From the NCBI GenBank assembly GCA_029246705.1, contig JAQWMQ010000003.1, positions 1 through 64,000 on the forward strand: a stretch of 64,000 bases of DNA, in the 5' to 3' direction. The translations under genes were made by a program, and so were the position numbers. This DNA is from Phycisphaerales bacterium. GTDB lineage: Bacteria > Planctomycetota > Phycisphaerae > Phycisphaerales > SM1A02. Positions 7,763-18,656 of this stretch are shown here, one piece after another. The notes below the pieces were generated by a model, which made no database searches, was not told the DNA's origin, and saw only the letters and a program-made list of their open reading frames with translations. Numbering within the stretch: position 1 is the first letter of the stretch; every line of letters begins with the position of its first letter.

Positions 7763-9220
7763 ATGCTTGGTCGGATCCACCTGAACCTGTCACTGCTGTT
7801 GTCGTCCCTGCTGGTCGCTCCGGCCTGGTCCCAGGCCCCGGACCTGGAGTCCAGTCTGAACGACCGGCTCTACAAGGACACGGTCACGGAAAGCGCCAGA
7901 AGTGCCAATGCGCTCTTCGAGGCGTATCTCCAGCTCAGTGATCCTCCGATTCCCGCAGGCGCTGATTTCAACCTGACCACCATCTGGCCGGGCATGCCCG
8001 ACTGGGATGCCGTTTCCAACTGGGCGGCCTCCAACGAACAGATGGGTGAGGCGATCATCGCCTCGGAAAAGAAGATCCTCCTCGGCATGCCCTACGGGCG
8101 AAACAGCGTCGATGCCAAATGGCGCATGAACGGCGTGATGATCGATGTCGCGCCCAATGGTGATCTCAGCGCGATCGACTTCCCGTATCTCTACGGGGCC
8201 ACCGAGACCATCGCCTGCTGGGCCACGGCTGAGTACTACCGCCTGCTCGAGGCCGGCGAGTACGACAAGGCCTTCAAGCTCGGGCTGGCATTCCTCCGAG
8301 TATTGAGACAGGGCTGCGAGCAGGAGATGCTCGAGGAAAAAGTCTGGTTCATGAACACGCTCTCCGATGCGCTCTCCACGCAGCGGGATGCGATGTACAG
8401 CTACCTGGACAAGATCCCCCCGGCCCTGTTCAAGCAGCTTGGCATGAAGGAATATCCCTTCCTGAAGCCGACCGACGATGAACGCATGAAGCGACTGGAG
8501 ATGCCCGAGGGTGATCGAATCGTCGCGGAAGCGATGATCTCGAAGACCTTCGATGCCGGTGGCCAGGCCATTCCTGAACAATTCGCTGGTGTCTTCGGAG
8601 CCCTCCAGGCCCGTGATGCGCCCTTGACCCGCTTCGGGTCCAAGCGGCGTTGGTATCGACTCTCCACCGTTCACGCTTCCAGGGACGCTTCCAAGGAGAA
8701 GCTGATCGACGTCTACGACGACTGGTGGCGACGCTGGCGCATGCGTCAGTACGACAGCAGCATGGACATCCCCACCGAGTTCTCCCGACTCAATGAGATC
8801 CGCTTCGCCGCGATCGTGGAGATGGTGAACGACCTGGACGACGCCTTCCGTGCGCGCGAGCGACTGGTGGCCAACATCAACGGCACGATCATCGCCGCCG
8901 GGCTCTGTGGGTACCACCAGACCTACAACGAGTGGCCGAAGACCCTCGCCCCGGTGTACGCGGTCTTCGCCATCAAGCGCTTCGACTTCGATCCGTACAA
9001 CAAGGACTACAGCACCTTCGTCTACCGACAGCTGACGTCCCGTCGTGCCGTCGATTCCGATTACGGTCAGATCTGGGTGAATGGGTGCATGCTCTATTCA
9101 CTCGGCATGAACCACAGCGATGACCAGGGGCGATCGTCTTCGGTCGAAAGCGAGACCGGCGACCTGCTCCTCTGGCCGCCCACTCGAGCACTTGCCCGAA
9201 ACGAAGGCCTGCTCGACTGA
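7763..9220 (+). CDS. Putative exported protein of unknown function
   Basis: A 485-residue protein with an N-terminal signal peptide (hydrophobic LNLSLLLSSLLVAPAWSQ with AWSQ as a probable cleavage region). CGGAGT precedes the ATG. The mature part is rich in Trp, Tyr and charged residues (for example YDDWWRRWRMRQYDSSMDIP) and helical in appearance; I recognise no catalytic motif. Near the C-terminus, IWVNGCMLYSLGMNHSDDQG resembles end-of-protein segments seen in planctomycete proteins of unknown function; this is an impression, not a match. The trxB start follows 37 bases later, so the two may be co-transcribed. Confidence 0.8.
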   Translation: MLGRIHLNLSLLLSSLLVAPAWSQAPDLESSLNDRLYKDTVTESARSANALFEAYLQLSDPPIPAGADFNLTTIWPGMPDWDAVSNWAASNEQMGEAIIASEKKILLGMPYGRNSVDAKWRMNGVMIDVAPNGDLSAIDFPYLYGATETIACWATAEYYRLLEAGEYDKAFKLGLAFLRVLRQGCEQEMLEEKVWFMNTLSDALSTQRDAMYSYLDKIPPALFKQLGMKEYPFLKPTDDERMKRLEMPEGDRIVAEAMISKTFDAGGQAIPEQFAGVFGALQARDAPLTRFGSKRRWYRLSTVHASRDASKEKLIDVYDDWWRRWRMRQYDSSMDIPTEFSRLNEIRFAAIVEMVNDLDDAFRARERLVANINGTIIAAGLCGYHQTYNEWPKTLAPVYAVFAIKRFDFDPYNKDYSTFVYRQLTSRRAVDSDYGQIWVNGCMLYSLGMNHSDDQGRSSSVESETGDLLLWPPTRALARNEGLLD

Positions 9221-9257
9221 TTCGGTCGATTCCCTTCTCCAGCACTCAGGAGTCCAG

Positions 9258-10238
9258 ATGTCCAGCGACGAAGTCGAAAAGGTTGTCATCATCGGTTCAG
9301 GACCCGCCGGATGGACGGCGGCGATCTATGCAGCACGAGCCAACCTCGACCCGCTGTGCTGCATCGGCATCCCCCGCCAGGACCCGGCACCGGTGCTCCC
9401 CGGCGGTCAGCTGATGCTGACCACCGAAGTCGAGAACTACCCCGGGTTCCCCGAGGGCGTGACCGGTCCGGACATGATGCAGCTCTTCCAGAAGCAGGCC
9501 GAACGCTTCGGAACGCGAATTCTCTCCCGGGACGTCACGAGTTGCGACTTCTCGCAGCGGCCCTTCACCCTCACGCTCAACGACGGATCGACCGTTCGCA
9601 CGGAATCCGTGATCCTGGCCACCGGGGCGACCGCGAACTGGCTGGGCCTCGAAAACGAACTTCGCCTGGCGACTTCCGGTGGCGGAGTCAGTGCCTGTGC
9701 GGTCTGTGACGGCGCGCTGCCGCTCTTCCGCGACCAGCCCCTGGCGGTGGTCGGTGGTGGAGACACCGCGATGGAGGAGGCCAGCTACCTCACCAAGTTC
9801 GCTTCGACCGTCCACGTGATCCACCGTCGCGACGAGTTCCGGGCTTCACAGACGATGACCGAACGTGTTCTCGAGGCGTCCAACTCCGAGGTCCACTGGA
9901 ACAAGCAGGTCGTCGACGTGATCGGCGACACCATGATCGAGGCGGTCGAGCTCGAGGACACCGTGACCGGCGAGCGATCACGGCTTGAAGTCAAGGGTCT
10001 CTTCATCGCGATCGGGCACAGTCCGGCCACCGGTTTCCTCGAGGGTTCCGGCATCACGCTTGATGACTCCGGCTACGTGGCACTCGAGGGACGCAATTCC
10101 CACACCAACATCGAAGGCGTCTTCGCCGCGGGTGACGTGGCGGATTCGGTCTACCGACAGGCGGTCACCGCGGCGGGCATGGGCTGTTCAGCCGCGATCG
10201 ACTGTGAACGCTGGCTGGCGGACCAGGGCGTTCACTGA
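9258..10238 (+). CDS. trxB: Thioredoxin reductase
   Basis: FAD enzyme passing electrons from NADPH to thioredoxin. The start at 9258 is chosen for CAGGAG 5 bases upstream and because the FAD motif VVIIGSGPAGWTAAIYAARA then sits at residue 9. The frame is open to 9120, but that part overlaps the preceding gene. The redox pair is SACAVCDGALP, followed by the NADPH motif VVGGGDTAMEEASYL, and the C-terminal FAD motif GVFAAGDVADSVYRQAVTAA. The 326-residue length is typical. The 3' end overlaps the convergent symporter gene by 7 bases. Confidence 0.96.
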   Translation: MSSDEVEKVVIIGSGPAGWTAAIYAARANLDPLCCIGIPRQDPAPVLPGGQLMLTTEVENYPGFPEGVTGPDMMQLFQKQAERFGTRILSRDVTSCDFSQRPFTLTLNDGSTVRTESVILATGATANWLGLENELRLATSGGGVSACAVCDGALPLFRDQPLAVVGGGDTAMEEASYLTKFASTVHVIHRRDEFRASQTMTERVLEASNSEVHWNKQVVDVIGDTMIEAVELEDTVTGERSRLEVKGLFIAIGHSPATGFLEGSGITLDDSGYVALEGRNSHTNIEGVFAAGDVADSVYRQAVTAAGMGCSAAIDCERWLADQGVH

Positions 10239-11584
10239 CGCGCGGGTTCGACGCTGTCCGAAAGTGACGGGACATCATCCGGTGCGAGTCGGGTGATGAT
10301 CTTCGCTGCGGTCGAGTCACCCCAGACGTTCACCACCGTGCGACACATGTCGAGGATCCGGTCGACGCCGAAGATGATCCCGATCGCGGAGATCGGCAAG
10401 GTCTCGACCCCATCACCCTTCAGGCTGGTATTGACCGCGGTGATGACGATGACCATCGTGACCAGCCCCGCGGAGGGGATGCCTGCGGCACCGACCGCGG
10501 CCAGGGTCGCCGTGATCACGACGATGATCAACTGGGTCATCTCCAGCTGGATGCCGTAGAACTGGAAGAGGAAGACCACCGCGACCGCTTCGTAGAGGGC
10601 GGTGCCGTCCATGTTGACGGTGGCGCCCAGGGGCAGCACGAAGTTGGTGGCGCGCTTGGAGCACCCGCCTTCGTCGATCGCGGTCTCGATCGTCACCGGA
10701 AGCGTGGCACTGCTGGAATCGGTGCCGAAGGCGGTCAGCAGCGCCTTGCGCATCTGGAACATGAATCGGAACGGATTGCACCTGCCGAGCAGCCAGAGAA
10801 TCAGCGGCAGGATGATCAGCCCGTGAATCGCCAGTCCGACCAGGACCGTCAGCATGTAGCTGCTCAGCGGGCCGGTCAGGGCCTCCAGCCCGATCCTGCC
10901 CACCGTTCCGGTGACCAGGAAGAAGACCCCGATCGGCGTCAGCCAGAGGACCCACAGGACGAGTTTCATCACGCCGGCGAAGAGCGCGGCGAAGAAGCTG
11001 ATCGCCGGCGCTGCCGGTGGCCCGGTGGCCGCGAGGGCGAGTCCGAGCAGAAGGGCGAAGATGATCACCCCCAGCGGACGGACTTCCACCAGTTCCTTGA
11101 AGACGTTGGTCGGGATGAGCTGGTCGAGGATGTTCATCCACGCGCCACCGAGGCCGCGCTTCTCCGCGCTGTCGGCAGCGGTGCTGATCTTGGTGCTCTC
11201 CTGGTATTCGGTCTCACCCTGGTCGATGAGCATCGCGCGCGTCTCTTCGGGGATGTTCTCACCCGGCTTGATCGTGGTGACCAGTGCGGTGCCGAGGATC
11301 ACTGCCAGCAGCATCGTGACCAGGTAGTACAGGACGGTCGAGCCGCCGATCACGCCCAGGCGTGACGGATCACCGATCGAGGTCACCCCGACGATCACGC
11401 TGAGAAAGACCAGTGGCATGATCAGGAGCTTGAGCGGCCTGATCAGGATGATGTTGCCGAGATCCATCCAGATCGAGCTGATGGACTCGCCATCGGCGAG
11501 TCCCAGGTGCAGCAGCTGACCGACGATTGCCCCGACGACGAGCCCGACGAGGATGAGAATGGTGATCAAGGTGTCCTTGCGCAT
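10232..11584 (-). CDS. Dicarboxylate/amino acid:cation symporter (DAACS family)
   Basis: A 450-residue inner-membrane carrier related to GltP and the eukaryotic EAATs, importing acidic amino acids or C4-dicarboxylates with Na+ or H+. Visible hallmarks are the serine-rich re-entrant loop FGTDSSSATLPVT, the NMDGTALYEAV motif in TM7, and the substrate-binding TM8 region DRILDMCRTVVNVWGD. About eight hydrophobic segments are evident. A hydrophilic stretch around residues 110-155 (GENIPEETRAMLIDQGETEY and on) forms an enlarged extracytoplasmic loop. The exact substrate cannot be told. The neighbours suggest no pathway. Confidence 0.93.
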   Translation of the reverse strand: MRKDTLITILILVGLVVGAIVGQLLHLGLADGESISSIWMDLGNIILIRPLKLLIMPLVFLSVIVGVTSIGDPSRLGVIGGSTVLYYLVTMLLAVILGTALVTTIKPGENIPEETRAMLIDQGETEYQESTKISTAADSAEKRGLGGAWMNILDQLIPTNVFKELVEVRPLGVIIFALLLGLALAATGPPAAPAISFFAALFAGVMKLVLWVLWLTPIGVFFLVTGTVGRIGLEALTGPLSSYMLTVLVGLAIHGLIILPLILWLLGRCNPFRFMFQMRKALLTAFGTDSSSATLPVTIETAIDEGGCSKRATNFVLPLGATVNMDGTALYEAVAVVFLFQFYGIQLEMTQLIIVVITATLAAVGAAGIPSAGLVTMVIVITAVNTSLKGDGVETLPISAIGIIFGVDRILDMCRTVVNVWGDSTAAKIITRLAPDDVPSLSDSVEPARQ

Positions 11585-11620
11585 CCACTCAGGCTACGTG
11601 CAGCCCTCCTGCAGGGCAAA

Positions 11621-11642
11621 CCGCCCGGAAGACTCCGGGCGG
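11621..11642 (-). terminator. Intrinsic terminator after aspS
   Basis: CCGCCCGGA and TCCGGGCGG form a 9-bp GC-rich stem with an AGAC loop. Read on the minus strand it lies 42 bases beyond the aspS stop codon and is followed by TTTGCC, a short T-tract. It separates aspS from the symporter gene. Confidence 0.7.
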
Positions 11643-11683
11643 TCATGAGTGGCTGGGATGTGGTGGCGGTGGCTGGGGCGTGT

Positions 11684-13471
<1,788 letters not shown>

Positions 13472-13548
13472 GCTCGAAATCCTTGTTAGACGGAAGGCAA
13501 GGGAGGAAGGATACCCGAGAGGGCGTTGGGTGGTACCGTGGGCTCGGA

Positions 13549-14724
13549 ATGACCGTCGACCTGCCCAAGACCATCCTCTTCACCGCCTTCGAGCCCAGTG
13601 GTGATGCGCATGCAGCGGGGATGATCTCCGAACTCCGGCGCCGCCACCCCGACATCGAAGTGGTGGCCTGGGGCGGACCCCGCATGCAGGAAGCCGGAGC
13701 CGTTCTCATGGCTCATACCGCCGAAGACGGCGTCATGGGCCTGGGCGGGCTCAGCCGAGCCAAGATGCTCTATCAGGAGCGGGCTCGGATCAAGAAATGG
13801 CTTGGTTCTCGCAGGTTGCTGATGCATGTCGGTGTCGATTCGCCAAGTGCAAACGTCCGGATCGCGCCGGTCACCACCGCTACGGGCGCTCCTTACGTCC
13901 AGTTCGTCGCACCTCAATATTGGGCCTGGGCACCCTGGCGACTGAAACGGTTCAAGCAGCTCGCCTCGCTGGTGCTCTGCATCCTTCCCTTCGAGCAGGC
14001 CTGGTTCCAGGAGCGGGGGATGCCCGCCCGCTTCGTGGGTCACCCCGTGGTGAGTCGCAAGCTCGACGTCGAACAGGTCGCCCGGGAACGAGCCGGCATC
14101 ACCCCGCCCGAAGGTGCACCGCGCATCGTGATCCTGCCCGGTTCCAGGCGTTCCGAGATCCACATGAACATGCAGCTGCTGGTCGACGCCTACCAGACGG
14201 TCGAGCGTCGTCACCCAGGCGCGGTGGGCGTGATCCTCGCGGCCAAGGACGACCTGGTTCCGCTCGTACACAAGGCACTGCCGAAAGGCCTGCCCGACAG
14301 TCTGCAGGTGGTCACCGGCAACCTGCAGGGGTGGTTCGACTGGGCGGAGCTCGCCTTGAACGCCTCGGGCACGGTGAGCCTTGATCTCGCGCGGCAGCAG
14401 GTTCCGATGGTCGCGGCCTATCGAATCAGCATGGTCTCGTTCATCGGATCGAAGTTCATTCTCTCGATGGACGACCGGTTGCTGCCCAACATCGTCGCCG
14501 GACGTCGCATCGTCCCCGAGTACGTCCCGCACCTGAAGGGACACACGCCGATCGCCGACTCGGCTGATCGACTGCTTTCCGATCCTGAAGCGATGTCCAG
14601 GACGCGGCAGGACCTCGAACAGGTCGTGCAGCGCTTCGGGCTGCACGACCCTGCGGTCGAATCGGTCGATGCGATCGACGAGATCCTCGAGCGAACCGCC
14701 GGCTCCGACCTCAACGGCGCCTGA
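13549..14724 (+). CDS. lpxB: Lipid-A-disaccharide synthase
   Basis: GT19 enzyme joining UDP-2,3-diacylglucosamine and lipid X to make the lipid A disaccharide at the inner membrane. Hallmarks are FTAFEPSGDAHAAGMISEL near the N-terminus, APQYWAWAPWRLKR, FVGHPVVSRK, ILPGSRRSEIHMN and LALNASGTVSLDLARQQVPM. ATG 13549 is preferred over an in-frame upstream start at 13483, since the extra residues are arginine-rich and lie outside the family fold. Length is then 391 residues, normal for LpxB. A GGTACC-containing -10-like element ends 9 bases before this ATG, so the message may have almost no leader. Its presence implies an LPS-bearing outer membrane. Confidence 0.93.
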   Translation: MTVDLPKTILFTAFEPSGDAHAAGMISELRRRHPDIEVVAWGGPRMQEAGAVLMAHTAEDGVMGLGGLSRAKMLYQERARIKKWLGSRRLLMHVGVDSPSANVRIAPVTTATGAPYVQFVAPQYWAWAPWRLKRFKQLASLVLCILPFEQAWFQERGMPARFVGHPVVSRKLDVEQVARERAGITPPEGAPRIVILPGSRRSEIHMNMQLLVDAYQTVERRHPGAVGVILAAKDDLVPLVHKALPKGLPDSLQVVTGNLQGWFDWAELALNASGTVSLDLARQQVPMVAAYRISMVSFIGSKFILSMDDRLLPNIVAGRRIVPEYVPHLKGHTPIADSADRLLSDPEAMSRTRQDLEQVVQRFGLHDPAVESVDAIDEILERTAGSDLNGA

Positions 14725-14736
14725 CCCCGTCGGCGG

Positions 14737-16578
14737 TCAGGATTCGTCCTTGTCGCTGCCGGGTTCGAGTTCGCCGTTCTTCAGGCGACGCATGTAGTCG
14801 TGGTACTTGGTCATCGCATAGGCACCGAACAACAGCATGATCGGAATGTTCGCCCAGAGCATGATGCCGGTGCCGAGGTCGGAAAGGTTGCCGATTTCAC
14901 GGGCGGTCTTCACCAGCGGCAGGGTGGCCACGATGATCAGCAGGCAGTAGATGATCTTGTACAGCGGTACCAGGGCCGGTCCGAAGAGATAGACCACGCC
15001 CTGTTCGCCGTAGTAGCTCCATGAGATCATGGTGCTGATCGCGAAGAGCCAGGCGGCGATCAGGATCAGCCAGTTGCCGAGTCCGGGGATGTCGCGGTTG
15101 ATGGCATGCGCGGTGAGGGTCGCACCCACGTATTCCTCGTAGATGTTCGGTATGGCCACCGGGCCGGAGCTGGTTCCGATCATCGGTTGGTAGATGGTCA
15201 TCTGCGAATCGTCATTGCTGATCGGTTGCCAGCGGATGTAACTGATCGATCCGGGGTCTTCGGGGATCCGTACCTCGCCGTTGAACACCGCGCGGTTGGA
15301 GCCGGTCTCCTCGCTGTTGGCATCGCCACCTCGAACGATCATGAAGACGGAGTCGCCGTCACGCCATTCCCCGTCGATCTGAAGGGCGGCTTCCTGACGA
15401 GCGGGCAGTTCGGTCCGACCACCGAGCACGGTCTGGTCGTCATCTTCGTCACCGTCACGATACTGCGTCGGGGTTCCGAGCACCCACTGGCCGTCTTCCA
15501 CCGTGCCGACGTGGGTCACTGCCGGAGCCTGGGCGAACCGGGCGTCCGCGCCTTCGCCCTCGTCGGTGCCTCGACTGAGTGCGCCGGTCGAGAGGATCAT
15601 GAATGCGGTCAGGGTGCAGACCACGAGGGTGTCGATGAAGGGTTCGAGGCCGGCCACCACCGATTCGCTGATCGGTTCCTTGGTCTGCGCCGCGGAGTGG
15701 GCGATGGGGGAGGAGCCCTGGCCGCATTCACTCGAGAAGAGTGCGCGCTTCATGCCCCAGAGGAACGCGGTGCCGAAGGCACCACCGACGAAGGCGCCAC
15801 CGGCTTCGGAGGCTCCGAATGCCGAGGAGAAGATCATGCCGAACACGCCGGGGATCTCGGGAAGATGCATGCAGAGCACGATCAGTGCCGTCACCACGTA
15901 GAGCAGGCACATGAACGGGACCAGCACGCCGGCGACCGAGCCGATTCGCTTGATGCCGCCCAGGATGACCATGGCGACCACGATGGCGAGGATCACGCCG
16001 CTGACCCAGGGTTCGACCTGCAGGACTTCCTCGGTGATGCCACCCACGCTCCAGGACTGGAACATGTTGCCGCCGGTCACGGCCGAGATCAGGAGGGTGA
16101 CGCAGAAGATGCCGCCGATGATCGTGCCCAGCCAGCCGAGGCCCCAGGCCTTCATGCCCTTGGACACCACGAACATCGGACCCCCGTGCGGGTTGCTCGG
16201 GTCGCTGGTGTCGCGGAAGAGCATCGATTGCGCGACTTCGGTGGTCTTGATGGCCATGCCGAGGATCCCGACCACCCACATCCAGAAGACCGCGCCCGGA
16301 CCGCCGATCGCGATCGCGATGGCGACGCCGGCGATGTTGCCGAGCCCGACCGTCGCGGAGAGCGCCGCGGACAAGGCCTGGAAGTGACTGATGGCACCGG
16401 GGTCGTCGGGGTTGTCGTACTTGCCTCGAGTCACGGCGACGCCGTGGGTCAGGGCTCGATACTGGCTGAAGCCGCTCCACAAGGTGAAGAGCACGCCGAC
16501 ACCCAGCACCACGTAGAGGACCCAGTCGGCCCAGATGAAGCTGGTGATCATCTCGATGAAGTTGTTGAAGCCGTCCAT
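14737..16578 (-). CDS. Alanine/glycine:cation symporter (AGCS family) with periplasmic insert
   Basis: Sodium- or proton-coupled importer of alanine/glycine. Hallmarks are ALSATVGLGNIAGVAIAIAI near residue 90 and the conserved core GMKRALFSSECGQGSSPIAH. AGCS proteins are usually 440-550 residues; this one has 613 because a hydrophilic, acidic segment of about 150 residues (roughly 325-480, containing DGDEDDDQTVLGG and WQPISNDDSQMTIYQP) interrupts the late membrane helices. From the topology of the family the insert should be extracytoplasmic. The downstream NSS transporter carries its own insert. The C-terminus is charged (ELEPGSDKDES). Confidence 0.93.
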   Translation of the reverse strand: MDGFNNFIEMITSFIWADWVLYVVLGVGVLFTLWSGFSQYRALTHGVAVTRGKYDNPDDPGAISHFQALSAALSATVGLGNIAGVAIAIAIGGPGAVFWMWVVGILGMAIKTTEVAQSMLFRDTSDPSNPHGGPMFVVSKGMKAWGLGWLGTIIGGIFCVTLLISAVTGGNMFQSWSVGGITEEVLQVEPWVSGVILAIVVAMVILGGIKRIGSVAGVLVPFMCLLYVVTALIVLCMHLPEIPGVFGMIFSSAFGASEAGGAFVGGAFGTAFLWGMKRALFSSECGQGSSPIAHSAAQTKEPISESVVAGLEPFIDTLVVCTLTAFMILSTGALSRGTDEGEGADARFAQAPAVTHVGTVEDGQWVLGTPTQYRDGDEDDDQTVLGGRTELPARQEAALQIDGEWRDGDSVFMIVRGGDANSEETGSNRAVFNGEVRIPEDPGSISYIRWQPISNDDSQMTIYQPMIGTSSGPVAIPNIYEEYVGATLTAHAINRDIPGLGNWLILIAAWLFAISTMISWSYYGEQGVVYLFGPALVPLYKIIYCLLIIVATLPLVKTAREIGNLSDLGTGIMLWANIPIMLLFGAYAMTKYHDYMRRLKNGELEPGSDKDES

Positions 16579-16647
16579 GTCGTGATCTCCAGGGTCTTCA
16601 TGTGACGCATCGGTGATGCGTGGGTGGGGAACAGTTGGGTGGGTGTT

Positions 16648-18447
16648 CTAGTGCACGATGTTGTAGAGCGCCTCGTTCGCATCGAAGAGGCCGATCTTCT
16701 GGGCCAGGACCACGATGACCATGGCCGGTGCGATGAGTCGGATGAGGAAAAGCCAGATCGCGTACATCACCGGATGTTCATCGGCGACTTCCGCGTCTCG
16801 CAGTCGTTTCGGCAGGAACCAGCCGGCGTAGATCGCAATGAACAGTCCACCCAGTGGGAGCATCCAGTTGCTGGCCAGGAAGTCGAGGGTGTCGAAGTAG
16901 TTCATCCCGAAGCCCGAAGTCCACGAGGAGAACACAAAGCCCTCCCCGGAGCTGAAGGCGACGATCGCGCCGATGAAGCTGATCATCAGGCCGATGACCA
17001 GGGTCGATCGACCACGTGACCAGCCCCAGCGATCGATCAGGTAGCTGGTACAGACCTCAAGCAGCGAGATCGCGCTGGTGATCGCGGCGAAACTGAGCAG
17101 GCAGAAGAAGATCGCACCGAGGACGATGCCCCCGGAGCCGATTTCCGCGAAGGCGAGGGGCATGCTGATGAAGACCAGCCCCGGTCCTGCGCCCGGATCC
17201 TGCCCGAAGGCGAAGATGATCGGAAACATCATCATGCAGGCGAGGAGCGCGACGCCGGTGTCGAGCCCCGCGATCCAGGCGGATTCACCGAAGAGCCGGC
17301 CCTTCGACTTCTGGTACGAACCGTAGGTGATGATCGCGCCCAGGCCGATGCCGAGCGAGAAGAACGCGTGACCGAGTGCTTCAAGGACGCCCGATGGCTT
17401 GAGTGCATGGGCGTTCGGCTTGAAGACGAAGGACAGGGCCTCGCCGAAACTCGGCAGGGTGGCGGCGTAGATGACCAGGCCGACCATCATGGCCAGGAGG
17501 ACCGGCATCAACACCCGGCAGGCGGCTTCGATGCCATGCCCCACACCGGAAGCGACGATCGCCATGGTCAGCGCCATGAAGAGCACCGCCCAGAACGTGC
17601 TGGTCCAGCCGTCCTCGAGCAGCGCCATGAATTTCGCGGTCATCGCGTCACCGATCAGGCCGTAGCGGAATTTCGTGGTGGCCTGGATGCGGATTTCGTC
17701 GGCACTCAGGGTGTCGATCTCCGTCGTGGCCTCGCTCTTCGCGGTGCTTCGGGCTTCCGCGAGCGCGCCCTGCAGGCTTTCCACCTGGGCGACTGCCTGG
17801 GCCATTGCCGGGTTGATGAGCAGGTTGCGGCGTTTCTCTTCGAGGGTGTTCTTCTTCCAACTCGCTGGCTGGTCCAGTCCGTCCTGGTTCAGCGCGTCCT
17901 CGAATTCCCGGTGAAGCCGCCATGCACTGGGTGGCAGTCGGTTCTCGATTTCGGCGAGCAGTGGTTTGGCCAGCGTGTCGGCTCGATCCTCGATCAGGGT
18001 GAGCTTCATCGCCTCGAGGGATTCGTTGGCCTGGTACTCCAGGCTCTTCTCGATCGCGACCGCCCGGACCGGCTTGGAGAAGTCGACCAGGTGCTTGAGG
18101 GTGTAGTCCATGGTCCATCCGGCGACCACGATGTAGTAGGTGGCGATCACGAAGGCCGCGGTCATGCCCAGCCAGCCGAGCAGGGACCAGCCGGTCTTCT
18201 TGTTCTGGAGCACCTCGAAGGCCACGACGGGCTGCTTCTGGGCACTCCGGCCGATCATGATCTCCGCGGCCAGGATGGGCAGCCCCACGAAGATGATGCA
18301 GGCCAGGTAGATCAGGACGAACCAGCCACCACCGTTGGTACCGGTGATGTAGGGGAACTTCCAGATGTTTCCGAGGCCGACCGCGGATCCTGAAGCGGCG
18401 AGGATGAATCCGAACCTGCTGCCCCAATGAGACCTTGATTCCGCCAT
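16648..18447 (-). CDS. Sodium:neurotransmitter symporter (NSS family) with extracytoplasmic insert
   Basis: LeuT-fold Na+-dependent amino-acid transporter. TM1 has the family signature GSAVGLGNIWKFPYITGTNG. The bacterial members are usually about 450-510 residues; this one has 599. The extra length is a hydrophilic, helical, charged segment between TM3 and TM4 (about residues 120-260, with EKSLEYQANESLEAM and EARSTAKSEATTEID), which by family topology faces outside. The substrate cannot be told from sequence alone. It lies 69 bases upstream of the AGCS gene on the same strand, so the two transporters may share a transcript. Confidence 0.92.
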   Translation of the reverse strand: MAESRSHWGSRFGFILAASGSAVGLGNIWKFPYITGTNGGGWFVLIYLACIIFVGLPILAAEIMIGRSAQKQPVVAFEVLQNKKTGWSLLGWLGMTAAFVIATYYIVVAGWTMDYTLKHLVDFSKPVRAVAIEKSLEYQANESLEAMKLTLIEDRADTLAKPLLAEIENRLPPSAWRLHREFEDALNQDGLDQPASWKKNTLEEKRRNLLINPAMAQAVAQVESLQGALAEARSTAKSEATTEIDTLSADEIRIQATTKFRYGLIGDAMTAKFMALLEDGWTSTFWAVLFMALTMAIVASGVGHGIEAACRVLMPVLLAMMVGLVIYAATLPSFGEALSFVFKPNAHALKPSGVLEALGHAFFSLGIGLGAIITYGSYQKSKGRLFGESAWIAGLDTGVALLACMMMFPIIFAFGQDPGAGPGLVFISMPLAFAEIGSGGIVLGAIFFCLLSFAAITSAISLLEVCTSYLIDRWGWSRGRSTLVIGLMISFIGAIVAFSSGEGFVFSSWTSGFGMNYFDTLDFLASNWMLPLGGLFIAIYAGWFLPKRLRDAEVADEHPVMYAIWLFLIRLIAPAMVIVVLAQKIGLFDANEALYNIVH

Positions 18448-18601
18448 GCGCTGCTGCTCCGGGATGGTCCGCTCTGCTTCAGGACCTCTCGTCGAGGTTT
18501 CAAGGTCCTGTCTTCACTTCCGGGTGTGCTTCTGATGCCGTGGCTGCACGCTGGAGATCATAGCCAAACCTGCTCTTCACGCCCGACACCGCCCCGGCCA
18601 A

Positions 18602-18621
18602 CCTGCCAGCAAGCTGGCAGG
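18602..18621. promoter_or_regulatory. Inverted repeat CCTGCCAGCaaGCTGGCAGG
   Basis: Two perfect 9-bp arms separated by AA, in the 209-bp gap between the divergent NSS transporter gene and the gene at 18657. The position suits an operator or overlapping divergent promoters. No T-tract follows on either strand. Confidence 0.45.
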
Positions 18622-18656
18622 AAGATGGCCACCGGGCGGGCTCCGGGCTGCTGAAG

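Noticed and set aside
15106-16605. 499-codon plus-strand ORF opposite the AGCS symporter gene
   Set aside because: Antisense shadow of a clear membrane transporter; rich in His, Asp and Gly as expected from mirrored GC-rich codons.
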